NCBI RefSeq assembly: GCF_029227915.1
Contig: NC_079876.1
Location: 39,849,828-39,913,827 of the forward strand
DNA length: 64,000 bases
Reading direction: 5' to 3'
Source: Hydractinia symbiolongicarpus
Lineage: Eukaryota > Cnidaria > Hydrozoa > Anthoathecata > Hydractiniidae
Shown piece after piece: positions 38,501 to 50,239 of the stretch. Position numbers and translations under genes: made by a program. Under the pieces are notes generated by a model. The model was given only the letters and a program-made list of their open reading frames with translations. It was not told the DNA's origin and searched no databases. Within the stretch, counting starts at the first letter, position 1; every line of letters starts with the position of its first letter.

Positions 38501-41080
38501 CTATACGGGCCGAGTCCGGGATTTACGGGAAATCGCGGGTTTTCGTTTGCCGGCGATTAAACTTCTTTTATTCAGCGTATCATCAAAAATGAAAACATTT
38601 TTAAAAACTACAAGTCTCATGGGCTTTAGTGGGGAAATAGTAATTTAAAAAATCGTTTGGGAAATTAGTTTACTCCCTAGGTTCTTTCTTTGTATACTTT
38701 TGACTATACGGGCCGAGTCCGGGATTTACGGGAAATCGCGGGTTTTCGTTTGCCGGCGATTAAACTTCTTTTATTCAGCGTATCATCAAAAATGAAAACA
38801 TTTTTAAAAACTACAAGTCTCATGGGCTTTAGTGGGGAAATAGTAATTTAAAAAATCGTTTGGGAAATTAGTTTACTCCCTAGGTTCTTTCTTTGTATAC
38901 TTTTGACTATACGGGCCGAGTCCGGGATTTACGGGAAATCGCAGGTTTTCGTTTGCCGGCGATTAAACTTCTTTTATTCAGCGTCTCATCCAAAATAAAA
39001 ACATTTTTGAAAACTACAAGTCCCATGCGTTTTAGTGGTGAAAAAATAAATTAAAAAATCGTTCGGGAAATGAGTTTACTCCCTGGGTACTATCTTTGTA
39101 TACTTTTGACTATACGGGCCAAGCCCGGGATTTACGGGAAATCGCGGGTTTTCGTTTGCCGGCGATTAAACTTCTTTTATTCAGCTTCTCATCAGAAATG
39201 AAAATATCTTTGAAAACTACAAGTCTTATGCGTTTTAGTGGTGAAAAAATAATTTAAAAAATCGTTCTGGAAATGAGCTTACTCACAGGGTACTTTCTTT
39301 GTATACATTCGACTATACGGGCCAAGCCCGGGATTTACGGGAAATCGCGGGTTTTCGTTTGCCGGCGATTATACCTCTTTTATTAACCGTCTCATCAAAA
39401 ATGAAAACATTTTTGAAAACTACAAGTCTCATGCGTTTTAGTGGTGAAAAAAAAAATTTAAAAAATCGTTCGGGAAATGAGTTTACTCCCTGGGTACTTT
39501 CTTTATATACATTCGACTATACGGGCCAAGCCCGGGATTTACGGGAAGTCGTGGGATTTCGTTTGCCGGCGATTAAACCTCTTTTATTAAGCGTCTCATC
39601 AAAAATGAAAACATTTTTGAAAACTGCAAGTCTCATGCGTTTTAGTGGTGAAAAGATAATTTAAAAAATCGTTTTGGAAATTAGTTTACTCACAGGGTAA
39701 TTTCTTTGTATACATTCGACTATACGGGCCAAGCCCGAGATTTACGGGAAATCGCAGGTTTTCGTTTGCCGGCGATTAAACTTCTTTTATTCAGCGTCTC
39801 ATCCAAAATAAAAACATTTTTGAAAACTACAAGTCCCATGCGTTTTAGTGGTGAAAAAATAAATTAAAAAATCGTTCGGGAAATGAGTTTACTCCCTGGG
39901 TACTATCTTTGTATACTTTTGACTATACGGGCCAAGCCCGGGATTTACGGGAAATCGCGGGTTTTCGTTTGCCGGCGATTAAACTTCTTTTATTCAGCTT
40001 CTCATCAGAAATGAAAATATTTTTGAAAACTACAAGTCTTATGCGTTTTAGTGGTGAAAAAATAATTTAAAAAATCGTTCTGGAAATGAGCTTACTCACA
40101 GGGTACTTTCTTTGTATACATTCGACTATACGGGCCAAGCCCGGGATTTACGGGAAATCGCGGGTTTTCGTTTGCCGGCGATTATACCTCTTTTATTAAC
40201 CGTCTCATCAAAAATGAAAACATTTTTGAAAACTACAAGTCTCATGCGTTTTAGTGGTGAAAAAAAAAATTTAAAAAATCGTTCGGGAAATGAGTTTACT
40301 CCCTGGGTACTTTCTTTATATACATTCGACTATACGGGCCAAGCCCGGGATTTACGGGAAGTCGTGGGATTTCGTTTGCCGGCGATTAAACCTCTTTTAT
40401 TAAGCGTCTCATCAAAAATGAAAACATTTTTGAAAACTGCAAGTCTCATGCGTTTTAGTGGTGAAAAGATAATTTAAAAAATCGTTTTGGAAATTAGTTT
40501 ACTCACAGGGTAATTTCTTTGTATACATTCGACTATACGGGCCAAGCCCGAGATTTACGGGAAATCGCGGGTTTTCGTTTGCCGGCGATTAAACCACTTT
40601 TATTAACCGTCTCATCAAAAATGAAAACATTTCTGAAAACTACAAGTCTCTTGCGTTTTAGTGGTAAAAAAATAATTTAAAAAATCGTTCGGGAATTGAG
40701 TTTACTCCCTGGGTACTTTCTTTGTATACTTTTGACTATACGGGCCGAGTCCGGGATTTACGGGAAATCGCGGGTTTTCGTTTGCCGGCGATTAAACTTC
40801 TTTTATTCAGCGTCTCATCAAAAATGAAAACATTTTTGAAAACTACAAGTCTCATGCGTTTTAGTGGTGAAAAAATAAATTAAAAAATCGTTCGGGAAAT
40901 GAGTTTACTCCCTGGGTACTATCTTTGTATACTTTTGACTATACGGGCCAAGCCAGGGATTTACGGGAAATCGCAGGTTTTCGTTTGCCGGCGGTTAAAC
41001 TTCTTTTATTCAGCTTCTCATCAGAAATGAAAACATTTTTGAAAACTACAAGTCTTATGCGTTTTAGTGGTGAAAAAATA
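32546..41080 (+). repeat. Composite higher-order region built on a 3-monomer block
   Basis: A block of three units, marked by GGGAATTGAG, then GCGTATCATC with GTGGGGAAATAGTAATT and CCCTAGGTAC, then CATCCAAAATAAAAAC with CCCATGCG, recurs with interspersed type B units. GGAATTGAG falls at 33,991, 34,600, 35,819, 36,631, 37,850, 38,461 and 40,696 (spacings about 609, 1,219, 812, 1,219, 611 and 2,235). Larger periods of 1,626 and about 2,032 bp are also seen (type B units at 33,609, 35,235, 37,266 and 39,299). No gene is present. Confidence 0.75.
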
Positions 41081-42702
41081 ATTTAAAAAATCGTTCTGGA
41101 AATGAGTTTACTCACAGGGTACTTTCTTTGTATACATTTGACTATACGGGCCAAGCCCGGGATTTACGGGAAATCGCGGGTTTTCGTTTGCCGGCGATTA
41201 AACCTCTTTCATTAGGCGTCTCATCAAAAATGAAAACATTTTTGAAAACTACAAGTCTCATGCGTTTTAGTGGTGAAAAAAAAATTTAAAAAATCGTTCG
41301 GGAAATGAGTTTACTCCCTGGGTACTTTCTTTGTATACATTCGACCATACGGGCCAAGCCCGGGATTTACGGGAAGTCGCGGGATTTCGTTTGCCGGCGA
41401 TTAAACCTCTTTTATTAAGCGTCTCATCAAAAATGAAAACATTTTTAAAAACTACAAGTCTCATGGGCTTTAGTGGTGAAATAATAATTTAAAAATCGTT
41501 CGGGAAATGAGTTTACACCCCGGGTACTTTCTTTGTATACTTTTGACTATACGGGCCGAGTCCGGGATTTACGGGAAATCGCAGGTTTTCGTTTGCCGGC
41601 GATTAAACCTTTTTTATTCAGCGTCTCATCAAAAATGAAAACATTTTTAAAAACTACAAGTCTCAAGCGTTTTAGTGGTGAAAAGATAATTTAAAAAATC
41701 GTTTTGGAAATGAGTTTACTCACAGGGTACTTTCTTTGTATACATTCGACTATACGGGCCAAGCCCGGGATTTACGGGAAATCGCGGGTTTTCGTTTGCC
41801 GGCGATTAAACTTCTTTCATTAAGCGTCTCATCAAAAATGAAAACATTTCTGAAAACTACAAGTCTCATGCGTTTTAGTGGTGAAAAAATAATTTAAAAA
41901 ATCGTTCTGGAAATGAGTTTACTCACAGGGTACTTTCTTTGTATACATTTGACTATACGGGCCAAGCCCGGGATTTACGGGAAATCGCGGGTTTTCGTTT
42001 GCCGGCGATTAAACCTCTTTCATTAGGCGTCTCATCAAAAATGAAAACATTTTTGAAAACTACAAGTCTCATGCGTTTTAGTGGTGAAAAAAAAATTTAA
42101 AAAATCGTTCGGGAAATGAGTTTACTCCCTGGGTACTTTCTTTGTATACATTCGACCATACGGGCCAAGCCCGGGATTTACGGGAAGTCGCGGGATTTCG
42201 TTTGCCGGCGATTAAACCTCTTTTATTAAGCGTCTCATCAAAAATGAAAACATTTTTAAAAACTACAAGTCTCATGGGCTTTAGTGGTGAAATAATAATT
42301 TAAAAATCGTTCGGGAAATGAGTTTACACCCCGGGTACTTTCTTTGTATACTTTTGACTATACGGGCCGAGTCCGGGATTTACGGGAAATCGCAGGTTTT
42401 CGTTTGCCGGCGATTAAACCTTTTTTATTCAGCGTCTCATCAAAAATGAAAACATTTTTAAAAACTACAAGTCTCAAGCGTTTTAGTGGTGAAAAGATAA
42501 TTTAAAAAATCGTTTTGGAAATGAGTTTACTCACAGGGTACTTTCTTTGTATACATTCGACTATACGGGCCAAGCCCGGGATTTACGGGAAATCGCGGGT
42601 TTTCGTTTGCCGGCGATTAAACTTCTTTCATTAAGCGTCTCATCAAAAATGAAAACATTTCTGAAAACTACAAGTCTCATGCGTTTTAGTGGTGAAAAAA
42701 AA
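41081..42702 (+). repeat. 811-bp tandem duplication, two near-identical copies
   Basis: Copies 41,081-41,891 and 41,892-42,702 contain the same succession: TTCATTAGGCG, GACCATACGGG, a unit with five As in TTTAAAAATCG, CACCCCGGG, CAAGCGTTTT and CTTCTTTCATTAAG. I saw no difference on reading. The second copy then continues into a different unit, CGTTCATAAAATGAG at 42,714. Confidence 0.85.
41663..41865 (+). repeat. Representative type B monomer (203 bp)
   Basis: A full-length forward unit of the second main subfamily. It differs from type A at linked sites: GTTTTGG in place of GTTCGGG, TCACAGGG in place of CCCTGGG or ACCCTGGG, CATTCGAC in place of CTTTTGAC, CCAAGCCC in place of CCGAGTCC, and TTTCATTAAG in place of TTTTATTCAG. 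Its hairpin arm is imperfect (CATTTCTG). Types A and B and intermediates alternate in the higher-order units, and the linkage of the sites shows these are subfamilies rather than random mutation. Confidence 0.85.
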
Positions 42703-44561
42703 ATTTAAAAAATCGTTCATAAAATGAGTTTAATCCCTGGGTACTTTCTTTGTATACTATTGACTATACGGGCCAAGCCCGGGATTTACGAGAAGTCGCG
42801 GGTTTTCGTTTGCCGGCGATTAAACTTCTTTTATTCAGCGTCTCATCAAAAATGAAAACATTTTTAAAAACTACAAGTCTCATGGGCTTTAGTGGTGAAA
42901 TAATAATTTAAAAAATCGTTTGGGAAATTAGTTTACTCCCTGGGTACATTCTTTGTATACTTTTGACTATACGAGCCGAGTCCGGGATTTACGGGAAATC
43001 GCAGGTTTTCGTTTGCCGGCGATTAAACTTCTTTTATTCAGCGTCTCATCCAAAATGAAAACATTTTTGAAAACTACAAGTCTTATGCGTTTTAGTGGTG
43101 AAAAAATAATTTAAAAAATCGTTCGGGAAATGAGTTTACTCCCTGGGTACTATCTTTGTATACTTTTGATTATACGGGCCAAGCCAGGGATTTACGGGAA
43201 ATCGCAGGTTTTTGTTTGCCGGCGGTTAAACTTCTTTTATTCAGCTTCTCACCAGAAATGAAAACATTTTTGAAAACTACAAGTCTTATGCGTTTTAGTG
43301 GTGAAAAAATAATTCAAAAAATCGTTCTGGAAATGAGTTCACTCACAGGGTACTTTCTTTGTATACATTTGACTATACGGGCCAAGCCCGAGATTTACGG
43401 GAAATCGCGGGTTTTCGTTTGCCGGCGATTAAACCACTTTTATTAACCGTCTCATCAAAAATGAAAACATTTCTGAAAACTACAAGTCTCTTGCGTTTTA
43501 GTGGTGAAAAAATAATTTAAAAAATCGTTCGGGAATTGAGTTTACTCCCTGGGTACTTTCTTTGTATACTTTTGACTATACGGGCCGAGTCCGGGATTTA
43601 CGGGAAATCGCGGGTTTTCGTTTGCCGGCGATTAAACTTCTTTTATTCAGCGTATCATCAAAAATGAAAACATTTTTAAAAACTACAAGTCTCATGGGCT
43701 TTAGTGGGGAAATAGTAATTTAAAAAATCGTTTGGGAAATTAGTTTACTCCCTAGGTACTTTCTTTGTATACTTTTGACTATACGGGCCGAGTCCGGGAT
43801 TTACGGGAAATCGCAGGTTTTCGTTTGCCGGCGATTAAACTTCTTTTATTCAGCGTCTCATCCAAAATAAAAACATTTTTGAAAACTACAAGTCCCATGC
43901 GTTTTAGTGGTGAAAAAATAAATTAAAAAATCGTTCGGGAAATGAGTTTACTCCCTGGGTACTATCTTTGTATACTTTTGATTATACGGGCCAAGCCCGG
44001 GATTTACGGGAAATCGCGGGTTTTCGTTTGCCGGCGATTAAACTTCTTTTATTCAGCTTCTCATCAGAAATGAAAATATTTTTGAAAACTACAAGTCTTA
44101 TGCGTTTTAGTGGTGAAAAAATAATTTAAAAAATCGTTCTGGAAATGAGCTTACTCACAGGGTACTTTCTTTGTATACATTCGACTATACGGGCCAAGCC
44201 CGGGATTTACGGGAAATCGCGGGTTTTCGTTTGCCGGCGATTATACCTCTTTTATTAAGCGTCTCATCAAAAATGAAAACATTTTTGAAAACTACAAGTC
44301 TCATGCGTTTTAGTGGTGAAAAAAAAAAATTTAAAAAATCGTTCGGGAAATGAGTTTACTCCCTGGGTACTTTCTTTATATACATTCGACTATACGGGCC
44401 AAGCCCGGGATTTACGGGAAGTCGTGGGATTTCGTTTGCCGGCGATTAAACCTCTTTTATTAAGCGTCTCATCAAAAATGAAAACATTTTTGAAAACTGC
44501 AAGTCTCATGCGTTTTAGTGGTGAAAAGATAATTTAAAAAATCGTTTTCGAAATGAGTTTA
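42703..44561 (+). repeat. Forward monomers linking two higher-order regions
   Basis: The start (CGTTCATAAAATGAG, 42,714) matches units at 45,962 and 48,801 in the 2,839-bp repeats, while 43,430-44,540 repeats the three-unit block of 33-40 kb (GGGAATTGAG, GTATCATC, CATCCAAAAT) followed by type B units with AAAAAAAAAATTT. The stretch therefore joins two families of higher-order repeat. No gene is seen. Confidence 0.7.
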
Positions 44562-47400
44562 CTCACAGGGTAATTTCTTTGTATACATTCGACTATACGG
44601 ACCAAGCCCGAGATTTACGGGAAATCGCGGGTTTTCGTTTGCCGGCGATTAAACCACTTTTATTAACCGTCTCATCAAAAATGAAAACATTTCTGAAAAC
44701 TACAAGTCTCTTGCGTTTTAGTGGTGAAAAAATAATTTAAAAAATCGTTCGGGAATTGAGTTTACTCCCTGGGTACTTTCTTTGTATACTTTTGACTATA
44801 CGGGCCGAGTCCGGGATTTACGGGAAATCGCGGGTTTTCGTTTGCCGGCGATTAAACTTCTTTTATTCAGCGTCTCATCAAAAATGAAAACATTTTTGAA
44901 AACTACAAGTCTCATGCGTTTTAGTGGTGAAAAAATAAATTAAAAAATCGTTCGGGAAATGAGTTTACTCCCTGGGTACTATCTTTGTATACTTTTGACT
45001 ATGCGGGCCAAGCCAGGGATTTACGGGAAATCGCAGGTTTTCGTTTGCCGGCGGTTAAACTTCTTTTATTCAGCTTCTCATCAGAAATGAAAACATTTTT
45101 GAAAACTACAAGTCTTATGCGTTTTAGTGGTGAAAAAATAATTAAAAAATCGTTCTGGAAATGAGTTTACTCACAGGGTACTTTCTTTGTATACATTTGA
45201 CTATACGGGCCAAGCCCGGGATTTACGGGAAATCGCGGGTTTTCGTTTGCCGGCGATTAAACCTCTTTCATTAGGCGTCTCATCAAAAATGAAAACATTT
45301 TTGAAAACTACAAGTCTCATGCGTTTTAGTGGTGAAAAAAAAATTTAAAAAATCGTTCGGGAAATGAGTTTACTCCCTGGGTACTTTTTTTGTATACATT
45401 CGACTATACGGGCCAAGCCCGGGATTTACGGGAAGTCGCGGGATTTCGTTTGCCGGCGATTAAACCTCTTTTATTAGGCGTCTCATCAAAAATGAAAACA
45501 TTTTTAAAAACTACAAGTCTCATGGGCTTTAGTGGTGAAATAATAATTTAAAAATCGTTCGGGAAATGAGTTTACACCCCGGGTACTTTCTTTGTATACT
45601 TTTGACTATACGGGCCGAGTACGGGATTTACGGGAAATCGCAGGTTTTCGTTTGCCGGCGATTAAACCTTTTTTATTCAGCGTCTCATCAAAAATGAAAA
45701 CATTTTTAAAAACTACAAGTCTCAAGCGTTTTAGTGGTGAAAAGATAATTTAAAAAATCGTTTTGGAAATGAGTTTACTCACAGGGTACTTTCTTTGTAT
45801 ACATTCGACTATACGGGCCAAGCCCGGGATTTACGGGAAATCGCGGGTTTTCGTTTGCCGGCGATTAAACTTCTTTCATTAAGCGTCTCATCAAAAATGA
45901 AAACATTTCTGAAAACTACAAGTCTCATGCGTTTTAGTGGTGAAAAAAAAATTTAAAAAATCGTTCATAAAATGAGTTTAATCCCTGGGTACTTTCTTTG
46001 TATACTTTTGACTATACGGGCCAAGCCCGGGATTTACGAGAAGTCGCGGGTTTTCGTTTGCCGGCGATTAAACTTCTTTTATTCAGCGTCTCATCAAAAA
46101 TGAAAACATTTTTAAAAACTACAAGTCTCATGGGCTTTAGTGGTGAAATAATAATTTAAAAAATCGTTTGGGAAATTAGTTTACTCCCTGGGTACTTTCT
46201 TTGTATACTTTTGACTATACGAGCCGAGTCCGGGATTTACGGGAAATCGCAGGTTTTCGTTTGCCGGCGATTAAACTTCTTTTATTCAGCGTCTCATCCA
46301 AAATGAAAACATTTTTGAAAACTACAAGTCTTATGCGTTTTAGTGGTGAAAAAATAAATTAAAAAATCGTTCGGGAAATGAGTTTACTCCCTGGGTACTA
46401 TCTTTGTATACTTTTGAATATACGGGCCAAGCCATGGATTTACGGGAAATCGCAGGTTTTTGTTTGCCGGCGGTTAAACTTCTTTTATTCAGCTTCTCAC
46501 CAGAAATGAAAACATTTTTGAAAACTACAAGTCTGATGCGTTTTAGTGGTGAAAAAATAATTCAAAAAATCGTTCTGGAAATGAGTTCACTCACAGGGTA
46601 CTTTCTTTGTATACATTTGACTATACGGGCCAAGCCCGGGATTTACGTGAAATCGCGGGTTTTCGTTTGTCGGCGATTGAACCTCTTTCATTAAGCGTCT
46701 CATCAAAAATGAAAACATTTTTGAAAACTACAAGTCTCATGCGTTTTAGTGGTGAAAAAAAAATTTAAAAAATCGTTCGGGAAATGAGTTTACTCCCTGG
46801 GTACTTTCTTTGTATACATTCGACTATACGGGCCAAGCCCGGAATTTACGGGAAGTCGCGGGATTTCGTTTGCCGGCGATTAAACCTCTTTTATTAAGCG
46901 TCTCATCAGAAATGAAAACATTTTTAAAAACTACAAGTCTCATGGGCTTTAGTGGTGAAATAATAATTTGAAAATCGTTCGGGAAATGAGTTTACACCCT
47001 GGGTACTTTCTTTGTATACTTTTGACTATACGGGCCGAGTCCAGGATTTACGGGAAATCGCAGGTTTTCGTTTGCCCGCGATTAAACCTTTTTTATTCAG
47101 CGTCTCATCAAAAATGAAAACATTTTTGAAAACTACAAGTCTCATGCGTTTTAGTGGTGAAAAAATAATTTAAAAAATCGTTCGGGAAATGAGTTTACTC
47201 CCTGGGTACTTTCTTTGTATACTTTTGACTATTCGGGCCGAGTCCGGGGTTTACGGGAAATGACGGGTTTTCGTTTGCCGGCGATTAAACTTCTTTTATT
47301 CAGCGTCTCATCAAAAATGAAAACATTTTTGAAAACTACAAGTCTCAAGCGTTTTAGTGGTGAAAAGATAATTTAAAAAATCGTTTTGGAAATGAGTTTA
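44562..47400 (+). repeat. 2,839-bp unit, copy 1 (14 monomers)
   Basis: GGGAATTGAG at about 44,750 pairs with the same word 2,839 bp on; CGTTCATAAAATG (45,962 and 48,801) and CCATGGATTT (46,432 and 49,271) keep the same offset. Private variants shared by both copies include ACTATGCGGGCC, AATAATTAAAAAATCG, GAGTACGGG, AAGTCTGATGCG and GGCGATTGAACC. One visible difference is GGACCAAG in copy 1 (near 44,600) against GGGCCAAG in copy 2. Confidence 0.87.
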
Positions 47401-50239
47401 CTCACAGGGTAATTTCTTTGTATACATTCGACTATACGGGCCAAGCCCGAGATTTACGGGAAATCGCGGGTTTTCGTTTGCCGGCGATTAAACCACTTTT
47501 ATTAACCGTCTCATCAAAAATGAAAACATTTCTGAAAACTACAAGTCTCTTGCGTTTTAGTGGTGAAAAAATAATTTAAAAAATCGTTCGGGAATTGAGT
47601 TTACTCCCTGGGTACTTTCTTTGTATACTTTTGACTATACGGGCCGAGTCCGGGATTTACGGGAAATCGCGGGTTTTCGTTTGCCGGCGATTAAACTTCT
47701 TTTATTCAGCGTCTCATCAAAAATGAAAACATTTTTGAAAACTACAAGTCTCATGCGTTTTAGTGGTGAAAAAATAAATTAAAAAATCGTTCGGGAAATG
47801 AGTTTACTCCCTGGGTACTATCTTTGTATACTTTTGACTATGCGGGCCAAGCCAGGGATTTACGGGAAATCGCAGGTTTTCGTTTGCCGGCGGTTAAACT
47901 TCTTTTATTCAGCTTCTCATCAGAAATGAAAACATTTTTGAAAACTACAAGTCTTATGCGTTTTAGTGGTGAAAAAATAATTAAAAAATCGTTCTGGAAA
48001 TGAGTTTACTCACAGGGTACTTTCTTTGTATACATTTGACTATACGGGCCAAGCCCGGGATTTACGGGAAATCGCGGGTTTTCGTTTGCCGGCGATTAAA
48101 CCTCTTTCATTAGGCGTCTCATCAAAAATGAAAACATTTTTGAAAACTACAAGTCTCATGCGTTTTAGTGGTGAAAAAAAAATTTAAAAAATCGTTCGGG
48201 AAATGAGTTTACTCCCTGGGTACTTTTTTTGTATACATTCGACTATACGGGCCAAGCCCGGGATTTACGGGAAGTCGCGGGATTTCGTTTGCCGGCGATT
48301 AAACCTCTTTTATTAGGCGTCTCATCAAAAATGAAAACATTTTTAAAAACTACAAGTCTCATGGGCTTTAGTGGTGAAATAATAATTTAAAAATCGTTCG
48401 GGAAATGAGTTTACACCCCGGGTACTTTCTTTGTATACTTTTGACTATACGGGCCGAGTACGGGATTTACGGGAAATCGCAGGTTTTCGTTTGCCGGCGA
48501 TTAAACCTTTTTTATTCAGCGTCTCATCAAAAATGAAAACATTTTTAAAAACTACAAGTCTCAAGCGTTTTAGTGGTGAAAAGATAATTTAAAAAATCGT
48601 TTTGGAAATGAGTTTACTCACAGGGTACTTTCTTTGTATACATTCGACTATACGGGCCAAGCCCGGGATTTACGGGAAATCGCGGGTTTTCGTTTGCCGG
48701 CGATTAAACTTCTTTCATTAAGCGTCTCATCAAAAATGAAAACATTTCTGAAAACTACAAGTCTCATGCGTTTTAGTGGTGAAAAAAAAATTTAAAAAAT
48801 CGTTCATAAAATGAGTTTAATCCCTGGGTACTTTCTTTGTATACTTTTGACTATACGGGCCAAGCCCGGGATTTACGAGAAGTCGCGGGTTTTCGTTTGC
48901 CGGCGATTAAACTTCTTTTATTCAGCGTCTCATCAAAAATGAAAACATTTTTAAAAACTACAAGTCTCATGGGCTTTAGTGGTGAAATAATAATTTAAAA
49001 AATCGTTTGGGAAATTAGTTTACTCCCTGGGTACTTTCTTTGTATACTTTTGACTATACGAGCCGAGTCCGGGATTTACGGGAAATCGCAGGTTTTCGTT
49101 TGCCGGCGATTAAACTTCTTTTATTCAGCGTCTCATCCAAAATGAAAACATTTTTGAAAACTACAAGTCTTATGCGTTTTAGTGGTGAAAAAATAAATTA
49201 AAAAATCGTTCGGGAAATGAGTTTACTCCCTGGGTACTATCTTTGTATACTTTTGAATATACGGGCCAAGCCATGGATTTACGGGAAATCGCAGGTTTTT
49301 GTTTGCCGGCGGTTAAACTTCTTTTATTCAGCTTCTCACCAGAAATGAAAACATTTTTGAAAACTACAAGTCTGATGCGTTTTAGTGGTGAAAAAATAAT
49401 TCAAAAAATCGTTCTGGAAATGAGTTCACTCACAGGGTACTTTCTTTGTATACATTTGACTATACGGGCCAAGCCCGGGATTTACGTGAAATCGCGGGTT
49501 TTCGTTTGTCGGCGATTGAACCTCTTTCATTAAGCGTCTCATCAAAAATGAAAACATTTTTGAAAACTACAAGTCTCATGCGTTTTAGTGGTGAAAAAAA
49601 AATTTAAAAAATCGTTCGGGAAATGAGTTTACTCCCTGGGTACTTTCTTTGTATACATTCGACTATACGGGCCAAGCCCGGAATTTACGGGAAGTCGCGG
49701 GATTTCGTTTGCCGGCGATTAAACCTCTTTTATTAAGCGTCTCATCAGAAATGAAAACATTTTTAAAAACTACAAGTCTCATGGGCTTTAGTGGTGAAAT
49801 AATAATTTGAAAATCGTTCGGGAAATGAGTTTACACCCTGGGTACTTTCTTTGTATACTTTTGACTATACGGGCCGAGTCCAGGATTTACGGGAAATCGC
49901 AGGTTTTCGTTTGCCCGCGATTAAACCTTTTTTATTCAGCGTCTCATCAAAAATGAAAACATTTTTGAAAACTACAAGTCTCATGCGTTTTAGTGGTGAA
50001 AAAATAATTTAAAAAATCGTTCGGGAAATGAGTTTACTCCCTGGGTACTTTCTTTGTATACTTTTGACTATTCGGGCCGAGTCCGGGGTTTACGGGAAAT
50101 GACGGGTTTTCGTTTGCCGGCGATTAAACTTCTTTTATTCAGCGTCTCATCAAAAATGAAAACATTTTTGAAAACTACAAGTCTCAAGCGTTTTAGTGGT
50201 GAAAAGATAATTTAAAAAATCGTTTTGGAAATGAGTTTA
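47401..50239 (+). repeat. 2,839-bp unit, copy 2 (14 monomers)
   Basis: This is the head-to-tail partner of the preceding unit and almost identical on reading. Both ends fall in the CTCACAGGG box: the array reads GGGTAATTTCTTTG at the start of each copy and GGGTACTTTTTTTG after copy 2. Near identity over 14 monomers, when neighbouring monomers within a copy differ at many sites, shows a recent duplication of the whole block. Confidence 0.87.
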
